Assembly: GCF_030063475.1 (NCBI RefSeq)
Contig: NZ_JASIRT010000041.1
Location: forward strand, 1-42,380
From: Roseomonas sp. E05
GTDB taxonomy: Bacteria; Pseudomonadota; Alphaproteobacteria; Acetobacterales; Acetobacteraceae
Direction: 5' to 3'
Length of the DNA stretch: 42,380 nt
Shown: piece by piece, positions 1-7,787 of the stretch
How the letters are laid out: each line of letters opens with the position of its first letter
How positions within the stretch are numbered: the stretch's first letter is position 1
Position numbers and translations under genes: made by a program
Notes under the pieces: generated by a model
Databases searched by the model: none
What the model was told of the DNA's origin: nothing
Seen by the model: the letters and a program-made list of their open reading frames with translations, nothing else

Positions 1-98
1 TCAAGCAGTTCCGTCGCGTCGCAACCCGCTACGACAAGCTCCTCGCCAACTTCCGCGGCTTCGTTCTGCTCGCCTCAATCGCCATCCTACTCCGCTGA
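1..98 (+). mobile_element. IS5-family transposase, C-terminal tail (partial)
   Basis: The window opens inside an open frame that ends at a TGA at 96-98. The 31 residues read KQFRRVATRYDKLL followed by ANFRGFVLLASIAILLR. The RxATRYDKLxxNFxGF pattern and the hydrophobic IAIxLR end are typical of the C-terminus of IS5-family (IS427-like group) DDE transposases. Only the tail is in the window, so activity cannot be judged. The right end of the element must lie between 99 and 123, because the next gene's stop codon starts at 124. The insertion therefore sits just past the 3' end of the neighbouring binding-protein gene and leaves it whole. Confidence 0.8.
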
Positions 99-123
99 AA
101 TCGTCACCACCGCCTAGCCACGC

Positions 124-1089
124 TTACTGCACCCGGATGCCCCGGGCCCGCACGAAATCGCCCCACTTGTCGCTCTCGCGGCGGAAATAGGCGTCCCAGG
201 CCTCCATCGGCTGCGCCTCGACCGTCACGGCCATGGATTGCAGGCGCGGCTGCATCTCCGCCGCGCGGAGCGCCGCCTCGCAGGCACGGTTGAGGCGCCG
301 CAGGACCGGCTCCGGCGTGCCGGCGGGGGCCATCATGGCGACGTGCTCGACCACCTCGAAACCGGGATAGCCAAGCTCCTGAAAGGTCGGCACCTCGGGC
401 GTCAGGGGGCTGCGCGTGGCGGTCGTTGCGGCCAGGGCGCGCAGGTCGCCGGACTGGATGTAGGGCATCACCGCCGCTGCCGGCATGAACAGCATGCCCG
501 CCTCCCCTGCCAGCACCGCCTGGATGGCCGGCCCGCCGCCCCGGTAGCCGATCTCGTTGACCTCGATGCCCGCCATCTGCAGGAACATCTCGGTCGCCAG
601 GTGCGAGGTGGCGCCGACGCCGGCATTCGCATAGTCCAGCCGGTTTCCGGGCTTCTTCGCCAGGGCGATGTAGTCCGCGACAGAATGCGCGGGCGAGTTG
701 CGGGGCACCATCATGAAGAGGGGACTGGAGACCAGCAGGCCGGCGCCGATGAAGGCGCGCCGCGGATCATAGGACAGCTGGTAGAGATGCGGCGCGATCG
801 CATAGGTGCTGTTGGGGACGATGATGACGGTGTAGCCGTCCGGCCTGGCGCGCGCAGCCGCGGCCATGCCGATCGTGCCATTGGCCCCGCCCCGGTTGTC
901 GACGACGAAGGCCTGGCCGAGATCGGCGGTCAGGCGCTGCGAGATGACGCGCGCGAAGGCGTCTGTCGGGCCGCCGGGCGGCCAGGGAACAATCACGGTG
1001 ACGGCGCGGTTTGGCCAATCCTGCGCCTCCGCCATGGCGGGCGCGGCGAGCGCCATCGAGGCCATGACCAGTTGTCTCCTGCGGAGCAT
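124..1089 (-). CDS. Bug-family (TctC-like) tripartite tricarboxylate transporter solute-binding protein
   Basis: This encodes a periplasmic binding protein of 321 residues, the usual length of the Bug family. I chose the ATG at 1089 because GGGGAAGGAAAC precedes it and it opens straight into a signal peptide (MLRRRQLVMASMALAAPAMAEAQ). The reading frame extends further upstream but that part has no signal-peptide character. The mature protein starts with the family pattern WPNRAVTVIVPWPPGGPTD, and VVDNRGGANGTIG and ARPDGYTVI follow, which are the loops that hold carboxylated ligands. No TctA or TctB membrane genes are nearby, so it is an orphan receptor. It is the last gene of the minus-strand ligI-galB-ligK operon, so an aromatic acid or a ring-cleavage product is a likely ligand. 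That is inferred from position only. Confidence 0.9.
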   Translation of the reverse strand: MLRRRQLVMASMALAAPAMAEAQDWPNRAVTVIVPWPPGGPTDAFARVISQRLTADLGQAFVVDNRGGANGTIGMAAAARARPDGYTVIIVPNSTYAIAPHLYQLSYDPRRAFIGAGLLVSSPLFMMVPRNSPAHSVADYIALAKKPGNRLDYANAGVGATSHLATEMFLQMAGIEVNEIGYRGGGPAIQAVLAGEAGMLFMPAAAVMPYIQSGDLRALAATTATRSPLTPEVPTFQELGYPGFEVVEHVAMMAPAGTPEPVLRRLNRACEAALRAAEMQPRLQSMAVTVEAQPMEAWDAYFRRESDKWGDFVRARGIRVQ

Positions 1090-1199
1090 GTCCAGTTTCC
1101 TTCCCCGATGCGCCGCGCCCTTTCCCGGCCGGGCGGGGCGGCATTCCTCTGATGGGCGGTTTCGCCCGGTCGGCGCCGCAGGCCGGCCCGGATCACCGG

Positions 1200-1378
1200 T
1201 CAGCCACGGCCCTGCGGAAGTTGCAGCAAATGGCGCTCGCAGTCGTCCCGGCCGCGGGGGTAAACGCTGTCGCCGCACCGGCCGCCTCCGGTCATGCCAT
1301 GACATCGACGAAGAAGCGGAGCGATTCCTCGGGGCGGGGGGTCAGAAGCTGGACATGGCCCGGATAGGCCACGTCCAT
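1200..1378 (-). pseudogene. Remnant of a VOC-family extradiol (catechol 2,3-dioxygenase-like) gene, frameshifted and truncated
   Basis: Two adjoining frames together spell the N-terminus of a vicinal-oxygen-chelate dioxygenase. From an ATG at 1378 the frame reads MDVAYPGHVQLLTPRPEESL and then RFFVDVMA before a TGA at 1292-1294. The next frame takes over at the same point with GMTGGGRCGDSVYPRG and then RDDCERHLLQL, ending at 1200. Family members read roughly HVELLTPKPEESLxFF...GMT...GDSVYLRGWDDYE, so loss of a single G in the run around 1296-1298 would explain the break. Only about 65 of some 300 residues remain. The gene began 15 nt after the ligK stop, so it was the next operon member. Its loss removes a ring-cleavage-type enzyme from this cluster. 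Confidence 0.72.
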
Positions 1379-1393
1379 CGGGGGCACCGCCGA

Positions 1394-2089
1394 TCAGGCC
1401 TCGTCGAGCGAGGCGATGTAGCGCAACCCGGCCTTCTCCAGCGCCGGGCGCATGTTGTAGAGGTCGAGCCCGAGCACGCCGGCGGCGAGCTTGGCGCGCT
1501 TCTCGCCCTCGTTCGCCTGGCGCTTTTCGGCAGCGGCCAGCACCGTCTCCGCCTCGGCGCGCGGGATGACCACCACGCCGTCGTCGTCGGCCACCACCAG
1601 GTCGCCTGGATGGACCGCAACGCCGGCGCAGACCACCGGCACGTTCACCGAGCCGAGGGTCGCCTTGACCGTGCCACGGGCCGAGATGGCGCGCGACCAG
1701 ACGGGGAAGCCCATTTCCCGCAGTGTCGCCACGTCGCGCACGCCGGCATCGATGACCAGGCCGCGCACGCCGCGCGCCTTCAGCGAGGTGGCGAGCAGGT
1801 CGCCGAACATGCCATCGGTGTTGTCCGTGGTGCAGGCGACGACGAGGATATCGCCGGGCTGGCACTGCTCGACGGCGACATGGATCATCCAGTTGTCGCC
1901 GGGCTGCGCGAGCACCGTCACCGCGCTGCCCACCGCCGCCGCGCCGGCCCAGGCCGGGCGCATATAGGTCTTCATCAGGTTGGGCGCGCGGCCCGAGGCC
2001 TCATGCGCGGTGGAGACGCCGAGCGGCAGGAAGCGGTCGATGGTCGTGACCGGCAGGCGCGCGACCCGGGTGACGACGACGGGCGTCAT
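1394..2089 (-). CDS. ligK: 4-carboxy-4-hydroxy-2-oxoadipate aldolase (LigK/GalC, RraA-like)
   Basis: This is a class II pyruvate aldolase of 231 residues. It splits 4-carboxy-4-hydroxy-2-oxoadipate into pyruvate and oxaloacetate, the last step of protocatechuate 4,5-cleavage and gallate catabolism, and the family also decarboxylates oxaloacetate. The RraA-like core is clear: a GD-rich loop ([17 protein letters not shown]), the substrate and metal segment with adjacent Arg and Asp ([18 protein letters not shown]), and [17 protein letters not shown]. The C-terminal stretch rich in Glu, Lys and Arg is also typical. The start ATG at 2089 overlaps the galB stop by four bases (ATGA), so the two are probably translationally coupled. 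galB makes the substrate of this enzyme, and the pairing strengthens both assignments. Confidence 0.9.
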   Translation of the reverse strand: MTPVVVTRVARLPVTTIDRFLPLGVSTAHEASGRAPNLMKTYMRPAWAGAAAVGSAVTVLAQPGDNWMIHVAVEQCQPGDILVVACTTDNTDGMFGDLLATSLKARGVRGLVIDAGVRDVATLREMGFPVWSRAISARGTVKATLGSVNVPVVCAGVAVHPGDLVVADDDGVVVIPRAEAETVLAAAEKRQANEGEKRAKLAAGVLGLDLYNMRPALEKAGLRYIASLDEA

Positions 2090-2811
2090 GCCAGCACCTC
2101 GGCGGCGTCGGGGAAGATGGTCTGGTAGGCCTCGCCGTAGGTCATGGCCTTGCCCGAGTTGCGGCCGCCCTGCATGCCGCGGTTCAGCGCGACGCGCTCA
2201 TAGTAGTGCCAGAGGTGCTTCTGCGCGGGAAGCTGCTCGAAGGCCTTCCACTTGGTCTCCCACACCTCGGTGATGTTGAGGATGCGGTTGGGCTTGAAGC
2301 CGCACTGTTCGGGCTGGTGCGGCTCGAACTGGAAGACCTGCGGCGCGGAATAGCTGACGCCTTGCTCCGGCTTGTGGCCGGCGGCCTGGGCGATGATGCG
2401 CGCCTCCTGCGCGAAACGGGAGGCCTCCGGATGGTCCACGTTGTAGGGATCGGCCACCGCATGGGTCAGGACGAAGGAGGGCTTCACCTCGCGATAGACG
2501 TCGATCAGCCGGTCGAGCATGGCCTCGGTGAGGCGCAGCGGATAGTCGCCGGCGTCGAAGAACTCGATCTCGGCGCCCAGCACCTCGGCGGCGGCTTCGG
2601 CTTCAGCGCGGCGGGCGGCCTTGCACTTCTCCAGCGTCATGCCCTCCTGCTTCCAGGCGCCCTGGCTCTCGCCACGCTCGCCATAGGACAGGCAGACGAT
2701 CTTCATGCGGTAACCCAGTTTCGCGTGCAGCGCGATGGCGCCGCCCGCCCGCCAGACGAAGTCGCCGGGATGCGCGGTGACGACGAGGCCCGATTTCTGC
2801 GTGCCGGACAT
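2086..2811 (-). CDS. galB: 4-oxalomesaconate hydratase, PIG-L type (GalB)
   Basis: This 241-residue protein has the PIG-L/LmbE deacetylase fold. The general family carries AHPDDE, but here the motif is [16 protein letters not shown] (residues 13-28), the variant I associate with GalB, which hydrates 4-oxalomesaconate rather than deacetylating sugars. Other metal-site segments are visible, including [14 protein letters not shown], with SYGERGES before it. The gene lies 14 nt after ligI, whose product is 4-oxalomesaconate, and overlaps ligK, which uses the GalB product. Substrate order therefore matches gene order. A generic PIG-L deacetylase is the alternative but fits the neighbours poorly. 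Confidence 0.88.
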   Translation of the reverse strand: MSGTQKSGLVVTAHPGDFVWRAGGAIALHAKLGYRMKIVCLSYGERGESQGAWKQEGMTLEKCKAARRAEAEAAAEVLGAEIEFFDAGDYPLRLTEAMLDRLIDVYREVKPSFVLTHAVADPYNVDHPEASRFAQEARIIAQAAGHKPEQGVSYSAPQVFQFEPHQPEQCGFKPNRILNITEVWETKWKAFEQLPAQKHLWHYYERVALNRGMQGGRNSGKAMTYGEAYQTIFPDAAEVLA

Positions 2812-2825
2812 GGTGCTCTCCCCTC

Positions 2826-3698
2826 TCAGCGTGCCCAGTAGAGGCGGTCGGGATTGTCGATCAGGATCTTGCGGCGGGCCGCCTCGTCCTCCACGGCGAG
2901 GGCCAGGAGGTCCACGAGGTCGCCGTCATTCGGCATGTCGCCGCTGATGTTGGGGTGCGGGAAGTCGGTGCCCCAGAGGGTGCGGTCCGGCGCCACCTCG
3001 GCGAGCCTGCGCGCGAAGGGCACGGCGTCGTGGAAGGGGGCGCCGGCGGAGGAGACGCGCTCCGGCCCGCAGATCTTCACCCAGGCCAGCTCGTTCCGCA
3101 TCAGCTCCAGCAGGCGGCGGAAGGGCTCCTGCTCCAGCCCGTTCTTCGCCTGCACCCGGCCCATGTGGTCAATCACGAAGGGCACCCTGATGCGCGCGAT
3201 GCGCTCGGCATGCTCCAGGATGTCACCGGCATCGAGGTGCAGCACCACGTGCCAGCCCAGCGGCTGGATCCTGTCCAGCACACGGTCGAACACGTCGAGG
3301 TCCGGCGTGCCGCCCAGGTGCTTGACGAAGTTGAAGCGCACGCCGCGCACGCCGCCCGCGTCCAGCTCTTCCAGGCCCTTGTCGGTGATGCTGCCATCCA
3401 CGATGGCGACGCCGCGATAGGCGCCCCCGCTCTTCTGGATGGCGTCGATCATCGCCGTGTTGTCGGTGCCGTGGCAGCTCGCCTGCACGATCACCGCGCG
3501 GTCCACGCCGATGGCGGCATGGACGCGGCGGAGATCCTCCACCGGCGCGTCGGGCGGGGTATAGGCTCGGTCGGGCGCGTAGGGGAACCTGTCCGCCGGG
3601 CCGAAGACATGGCAGTGCGCGTCGCAGGCGCCGGCGGGCAGCTTGTAGGAGGGCGTCCTCGGGTTGGGGTCCGGGGCCTTGCAGGTCTTGGTGCTCAT
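2826..3698 (-). CDS. ligI: 2-pyrone-4,6-dicarboxylate lactonase (LigI)
   Basis: This is a 290-residue amidohydrolase-superfamily lactonase. It opens 2-pyrone-4,6-dicarboxylate to 4-oxalomesaconate in the protocatechuate 4,5-cleavage and 3-O-methylgallate pathways. Superfamily landmarks are present: DAHCHVFGP (His28, His30), LHLDAGD, IDHMGR and a C-terminal GTDFPHPN whose Asp (about residue 245) is the expected general base. The start at 3698 gives MSTKTCKAPDPNPRTPSYKL and overlaps the preceding binding-protein stop as ATGA, which favours it over an upstream in-frame ATG at 3737. The gene is between a Bug binding protein and galB on the same strand. LigC, which would make its substrate from the 4,5-cleavage product, is not in the window. 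Confidence 0.9.
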   Translation of the reverse strand: MSTKTCKAPDPNPRTPSYKLPAGACDAHCHVFGPADRFPYAPDRAYTPPDAPVEDLRRVHAAIGVDRAVIVQASCHGTDNTAMIDAIQKSGGAYRGVAIVDGSITDKGLEELDAGGVRGVRFNFVKHLGGTPDLDVFDRVLDRIQPLGWHVVLHLDAGDILEHAERIARIRVPFVIDHMGRVQAKNGLEQEPFRRLLELMRNELAWVKICGPERVSSAGAPFHDAVPFARRLAEVAPDRTLWGTDFPHPNISGDMPNDGDLVDLLALAVEDEAARRKILIDNPDRLYWAR

Positions 3699-4687
3699 TG
3701 CTTCTCGATTCCCGCCTTCTCGATCACGTCGCGCCACTTCGCGGTCTCGGTGCGCAGGAGCTGGCTCATCGCGGCCGGCGTGCCGCCACGGGCCTCCACG
3801 CCGGCGTCGAGCAGCTTCTTGCGCACCTCGGACTCCGCCAGCGCGGCGTTCATCGCGGTGTTGAGCTTGTCGATGACGGGCTGCGGCGTCTTTCCCGGCG
3901 CGACGAGGGCGTTCCAGGAGGTCACGTCGAAGTCCTTCAGCCCCTGCTGCTGCAGGGTCGGCACATCAGGCAGGTTGGCCGCGCGCTCGGCCGAGGTGAC
4001 GGCGATGGCGCGCAGCGATCCGCCGCGGATCTGCCCCATCAGCGGCGCCACGATCTCGAAGGCCACCGTCACGTCGCCGCGCAGCAGGGCGGTCAGCAAC
4101 TCGGGCGTGCTGCTGAAGGGCACCGTCACCGTCTCGATGCCGGTCGCCGTCTTGAACAGCTCGGCCGCCAGGTTCTGCGTGCTGCCGACGCTGATGGTGC
4201 CGATATTGGCGTTGGGGTCCTGCTTCAGCTTCGCCAGCAGGTCCTGCACGGTCTGCACCGGCGACTTGGGCGAGACCAGCAGGGCGATGGCGAAGCTGCC
4301 CATCAGCCCGACGGGGGCGAAGTCGCGCAGCGGGTCAAAGGGCAGGGTGCGGAACAGCGAGGGGCTGATGGCATGGGCGTTGGTCGCCACCATCAGGGTG
4401 TAGCCGTCGGCGGGGGCGGTCATCAGCGCCTGGCCGGCGACGATGCCGCCGGCGCCGGGGCGGTTCTCCACCACGACGGGCTGGCCGAGCCGGTCCGACA
4501 TCGCCTGGCCCACGGTGCGGGCGGTCAGGTCGGCCACGCCGCCGGCGCCGTTCGGCACCAGCAGGCGGATCGGCTGACTGGGATAGGTGCCCTGGGCGGT
4601 GGCGGCCCAGGGGATAAGGCCGGGGGCGAGTCCGGCGGCGCCGGCCAGGGCGGCCAGCCGCAGGGCCTCGCGACGTCCGAGAGACAT
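3695..4687 (-). CDS. Bug-family (TctC-like) solute-binding protein
   Basis: This is an exported binding protein of 330 residues with the normal Bug length and layout. The N-terminus MSLGRREALRLAALAGAAG has a twin-arginine-like RR followed by a hydrophobic run, and cleavage is likely near ATAQG. Family motifs follow: YPSQPIRLLVPNGAGGVADL, VVVENRPGAGGIVAG and APADGYTLMV. The ATG at 4687 has an exceptionally strong ribosome-binding site, AAGGAGG. The gene is inside the LysR-led aromatic operon and its stop overlaps the ligI start, so co-translation with the lactonase is likely. The 49-nt gap before it holds a perfect hairpin (4706-4730). Binding of a pyrone or aromatic di- or tricarboxylate is plausible by context and unproven. 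Confidence 0.92.
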   Translation of the reverse strand: MSLGRREALRLAALAGAAGLAPGLIPWAATAQGTYPSQPIRLLVPNGAGGVADLTARTVGQAMSDRLGQPVVVENRPGAGGIVAGQALMTAPADGYTLMVATNAHAISPSLFRTLPFDPLRDFAPVGLMGSFAIALLVSPKSPVQTVQDLLAKLKQDPNANIGTISVGSTQNLAAELFKTATGIETVTVPFSSTPELLTALLRGDVTVAFEIVAPLMGQIRGGSLRAIAVTSAERAANLPDVPTLQQQGLKDFDVTSWNALVAPGKTPQPVIDKLNTAMNAALAESEVRKKLLDAGVEARGGTPAAMSQLLRTETAKWRDVIEKAGIEKQ

Positions 4688-4705
4688 GGATGATCCTCCT
4701 TGTTG

Positions 4706-4730
4706 GGCCGCATCCTCGCGGGATGCGGCC
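4706..4730 (-). promoter_or_regulatory. Intra-operon perfect hairpin upstream of a binding-protein gene
   Basis: The arms GGCCGCATCC (4706-4715) and GGATGCGGCC (4721-4730) pair perfectly over ten base pairs around a five-base loop. No T-run follows. The hairpin sits 6 nt after the DUF1932 dehydrogenase stop and 18 nt ahead of the binding-protein start, just before its AAGGAGG site. Such intercistronic stems commonly act as 3' processing or stabilising elements that raise a binding protein relative to its neighbours. The role here is inferred. Confidence 0.5.
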
Positions 4731-4736
4731 GGCCGC

Positions 4737-5618
4737 CTATTCGGCGGCGGCCTTGCGCTGCGTCGTGGCGGCCAGGGCGGCGAGCAGCGCGTCGAGATCG
4801 GTGGTGCGCAGCGCCTCGGCGCCCATCTCGCGGCCGCGTGCGGCGGCCCAGTCCTGCCGCTCGGCGATGGGGGCGCTCAGCAGCGGGTCCACCCCCGCCT
4901 CCTGCACCGTGCGGGCGACCTCGCGCATCTCCTCCGCCCGCCGCCTGCCATGGATGAGGGCGCGGCTGATCACGTAGCGGGCCAGGCCCCGCCAGTCCTC
5001 GTGCGGCAGGGTATCGGAGAGCGAGCGCAGCACCTCCTGCTCCACGCCATAGTGGCGCGCGGCGAGCATGCATTCGGTGGTCAGCGCCTCCAGCCCCTTC
5101 ACCATGACGCTGCGGCACATCTTCACCGAGGAGGCCTTGCCGATGGGGCCGGGGAAGGGGGTCAGGTTCATGCCGAAGGGCGCCATCAGCGCCTGGAAGG
5201 CCGCGGCGTGCGGGCCGCCCAGCAGGATGGGCGAGCGCAGGCCCTTGGGCGGCACGCTGGCCATCACCGCCGCCTCGACATAGCGGCCGCCGGCCTTCTC
5301 CACCGCCTCCGCCGCCGCCTGCTTGGTGGCGGGGGAGACGGAGTTCACGTCCACCACGAAGGGCGCGTGGTCCAGCCCGCCGGCCAGCGACTGCGCCGCC
5401 GCCAGCGCCGAGCCGGCGGTGACGGGTACGAAAACCACCTCGGCCTGCGCCGCCGCCGCGGCCGCGCTGTCATGCACCGTGGCGCCGGCCGCCGCCGCCC
5501 GCTGCCGCGCCGCCGGGGCGATGTCGAAGGCGTGGATGGCCTCGGCGCCGCCGGCGCGCAGGTCACGGGCGAAGATGCCGCCCACCTCGCCGAAGCCGAT
5601 GATGGCGAAGCGCGTCAT
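4737..5618 (-). CDS. NAD(P)-dependent oxidoreductase, 6-phosphogluconate-dehydrogenase-like N-domain with DUF1932 C-domain
   Basis: This 293-residue protein belongs to the beta-hydroxyacid dehydrogenase superfamily. The N-terminus carries the dinucleotide fingerprint GFGEVGGIFARDL (residues 8-20), followed by DVNSVSPATKQAAAE, the substrate-binding loop of the family. The C-terminal half contains SSVKMCRSVMVKGLEAL, which places a Lys where the catalytic Lys of the superfamily lies, and matches the DUF1932 type of C-domain. I took the ATG at 5618 because the Rossmann fold begins at residue 3; the open frame upstream runs antisense-like through the preceding gene. It is 20 nt from the decarboxylase-like gene, in the aromatic operon. 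The substrate is unknown. It could stand in for the missing LigC step, but LigC belongs to the Gfo/Idh/MocA family, so that is speculation. Confidence 0.82.
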   Translation of the reverse strand: MTRFAIIGFGEVGGIFARDLRAGGAEAIHAFDIAPAARQRAAAAGATVHDSAAAAAAQAEVVFVPVTAGSALAAAQSLAGGLDHAPFVVDVNSVSPATKQAAAEAVEKAGGRYVEAAVMASVPPKGLRSPILLGGPHAAAFQALMAPFGMNLTPFPGPIGKASSVKMCRSVMVKGLEALTTECMLAARHYGVEQEVLRSLSDTLPHEDWRGLARYVISRALIHGRRRAEEMREVARTVQEAGVDPLLSAPIAERQDWAAARGREMGAEALRTTDLDALLAALAATTQRKAAAE

Positions 5619-5638
5619 GGCTGTTCCTCTCTCGCTGC

Positions 5639-6535
5639 TCATTCGATGCCCGGCGGCAGGCCGTCCCAGACCTCGTCCACCGTCAGCGGCCGCGGCAGCA
5701 TCGCCTGCCCGTCCATGTAGCGGAGCGCCAGCTCCAGCACCGGGCGCAACGCTGCGCGGCTGGCGGGCGGCGCGCCGGGCGCGCCGGGGGGCACGGGGGC
5801 GGCGGCGGCGCGCGCCAGCCGCACCACCTCGGCCACCAGCTCGGGGCGCCGCTCCGCCAGATCCCGGGTCACGGTCAACATGTGGTTGACGGGCACCAGG
5901 TGGTGGCGCTGCCAGAAGGCCTCGGCCGCCGCCGCCGGGTCCGGGAAGACCGTGCGCAGGGCGGGGTCCTCCGGCATGTCGTTGCCGACGATCACCGCAT
6001 CCAGCTCGCCGGCGCGCAGCATGGCCAGCATCTCCTGGCCAGGCTGGGCGCGCTCGGCGAAGGGCGGGTCGGCGAGGCCGGCGACATGCGCGTCCTCGAA
6101 GGTGATCCAGCGGCTCTCCTCCGGACGCGGGCCGCCGTCCTCGGCGATGATGCCGCGCAGCCACATGCCGGTGGTCTGGCTGTAGGCGCGCACGCCGATG
6201 CGCCGGCCGGCGAGGCCCGCCGGGGAGCGGATGTCGCTCTCCCTGCGGCAGAGCAGCGCCGACTGCTGGAAACGCGCCGCCAGCACCACCGGCAGCAGCA
6301 CCAGCGGCCGCCCGGCTGCGCGCGCCTGCAGGAAGGTGGCGATCGCCATCTCCGAGACGTCGAAGCGCAGCTCCCGCACCATGGGCGCGAAGGCGCGGCT
6401 GATCACCGGGATGTCGGCGAAGTCGAGGCGCAGCAAAGGGGAGGCGAGGCTGCCGTCCTTCAGCGCCTTGGTGCGGGGATAGGTACCGATCGCCGCGCGC
6501 AGCACGGCGGGAACTGAGGGGTCCGGGCCGGTCAT
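5639..6535 (-). CDS. 4,5-dihydroxyphthalate decarboxylase-like protein (periplasmic-binding-protein fold)
   Basis: The 298-residue product resembles the Pht5-type dihydroxyphthalate decarboxylase group, which shares the type 2 periplasmic-binding fold of NMT1/THI5 proteins. Supporting segments are LRAAIGTYPRTKALKDG at the N-terminus, FDVSEMAIATFLQARAAG, and LAGRRIGVRAYSQTTGMWLRG, the usual hinge region. There is no signal peptide, which argues for a cytoplasmic enzyme rather than an ABC binding protein. Decarboxylation of a dihydroxyphthalate would give protocatechuate, which feeds the 4,5-cleavage genes downstream in this operon. It is the first structural gene after the LysR gene. Members of this family are often annotated as ABC substrate-binding proteins, and that remains the main alternative. 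Confidence 0.68.
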   Translation of the reverse strand: MTGPDPSVPAVLRAAIGTYPRTKALKDGSLASPLLRLDFADIPVISRAFAPMVRELRFDVSEMAIATFLQARAAGRPLVLLPVVLAARFQQSALLCRRESDIRSPAGLAGRRIGVRAYSQTTGMWLRGIIAEDGGPRPEESRWITFEDAHVAGLADPPFAERAQPGQEMLAMLRAGELDAVIVGNDMPEDPALRTVFPDPAAAAEAFWQRHHLVPVNHMLTVTRDLAERRPELVAEVVRLARAAAAPVPPGAPGAPPASRAALRPVLELALRYMDGQAMLPRPLTVDEVWDGLPPGIE

Positions 6536-6652
6536 GGATCTCAGCCCGGCAGCGGGGCGTTTGCCGCCCGGTCTTGCGATGCGGTCATGGGGCGTTTCCT
6601 TCGGCTCTGCCCCAGGGCGCGCTGCGCCACCGGAGCGGAGGTCACCGCTTCC

Positions 6653-7660
6653 CTAACGCTGTTTCCGGCGGGGCGTCCTATTGCTTTTCTCGCGCCTCTT
6701 ATCAGCACTGGTTATATCGGCGAGGCCCCGCTGCCCGATTTCGGCGACATGGGCACGCAGGCAGGCGACGAAGGCCTGGCCGGCCGCCGAGAGTGGCCGG
6801 TCGCGCGGCAGGATCAGCCCGGCCGGCCGGGGCGGCGCCGGGATGGGCAGCGGCACCACCCGCAGCGTGCCGCGCAGCAGGTCGCCCGCCATCATCAGCC
6901 GCGGCATCACCGAGATCAGGTCGGTGGCGTGCAGCATCTCCCGGATGAAGCCATAGGAGCTGGAGCGGAGGGAAGGCGTGGGCTCCAGGGCCAGCATGTC
7001 CAGCAGCATGTCGATCTCCTGGCCGACGCGCTGGCTGACGGTCGGCAGCACCAGGTCGTAGCGGCGCAGCTCCTCCAGCTTCGGGGAACCATCCCCGAAG
7101 ACGGGATGGTCGGCCCGGGCGAGGATGGAGATCGGCTCCTCCCAGAGCGGCTCGCGCGAGAAGCCATCGGGCACCGCAGGCTCGTAGAGGCGGCCGACGA
7201 TCAGGTCGATCTCGCCGGCCGCCAGCTTGGGCAGCAGCTCCTCCGTGCGGCCCTGCTCCAGCCGCACGCCGATGCTCGGGTGCTCCGCCTTCAGCCGCGT
7301 CAGCGCGCCGGGCAGGACAGCCGTCGCCGCCACGGGAAGGGTGCCCAGCGCCACCGTGCCGCCCTCGGGGTCGGCGACGTGATCCAGGGCCTCGTCCAGC
7401 CGGCGCAACTCGGCCAGGATGCGGCGGGCGGACTGCGCCAGGAGCGTGCCGGCCTCGGTCGGTCGCACCCCGCGCGGCAGGCGGTCGAAGAGCCGCTGCT
7501 GCAGGATGTCCTCCAGCTCGCGCAGCGTCTTGGTCAGCGCCGGCTGGCTGACGCCGATCACCGCCGCGGCCCTGAGGATGCTGCGTTGGGCGACAATCGC
7601 CTCCACCGCGCGCAGGTGGTTCAGCTTCAGGCGCTGGTCAAGGTAACGGCGGACCGTCAT
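6653..7660 (-). CDS. LysR-family transcriptional regulator of the aromatic operon
   Basis: This is a 335-residue LysR-type regulator. The N-terminal winged helix reads LNHLRAVEAIVAQRSILRAA then VIGVSQPALTKTLRELEDIL, with QRLFDRLPRGVRPTEAGTLL closing the domain. The C-terminal two-lobed inducer domain covers about residues 95-300. The layout, with a long basic N-terminal lead (MTVRRYLDQRLK) and SQPALTKTLRELE, is like GbpR/PcaQ-type regulators of aromatic acid pathways. A GGAG site precedes the ATG at 7660. It heads the minus-strand operon 117 nt ahead of the decarboxylase-like gene and is divergent from a Bug binding-protein gene, so it could control both directions from the 7661-7787 interval. 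Confidence 0.9.
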   Translation of the reverse strand: MTVRRYLDQRLKLNHLRAVEAIVAQRSILRAAAVIGVSQPALTKTLRELEDILQQRLFDRLPRGVRPTEAGTLLAQSARRILAELRRLDEALDHVADPEGGTVALGTLPVAATAVLPGALTRLKAEHPSIGVRLEQGRTEELLPKLAAGEIDLIVGRLYEPAVPDGFSREPLWEEPISILARADHPVFGDGSPKLEELRRYDLVLPTVSQRVGQEIDMLLDMLALEPTPSLRSSSYGFIREMLHATDLISVMPRLMMAGDLLRGTLRVVPLPIPAPPRPAGLILPRDRPLSAAGQAFVACLRAHVAEIGQRGLADITSADKRREKSNRTPRRKQR

Positions 7661-7787
7661 GGGTGCGCTCCGGGGGGGTAGCTATTCCGCCGGATTATAG
7701 CTCGGGCGGAAGAAAGAATGCGATGGCCGCGCCGCGCCGCGCATAGGCTGCCCGCGACCCGGGCAAGACCGGGCAGGAGGAAGCGAA
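7661..7787. promoter_or_regulatory. Divergent promoter region with candidate LysR dyad
   Basis: This interval separates the LysR start (7660, minus) from the binding-protein start (7788, plus). It contains an inverted repeat, TTCCGCC at 7685-7691 and GGCGGAA at 7705-7711, around an AT-rich centre (GATTATAG) that stands out in this GC-rich DNA. Dyads of this spacing in divergent intervals are typical LysR recognition sites. AGGAGGAAG at 7778-7786 is the ribosome-binding site of the plus-strand gene. No experimental or comparative support is available here. Confidence 0.45.

Noticed and set aside
5639..6535. ABC transporter periplasmic binding protein
   Set aside because: The fold fits but there is no signal peptide, and no ABC permease or ATPase is nearby; a cytoplasmic decarboxylase-like role is preferred.
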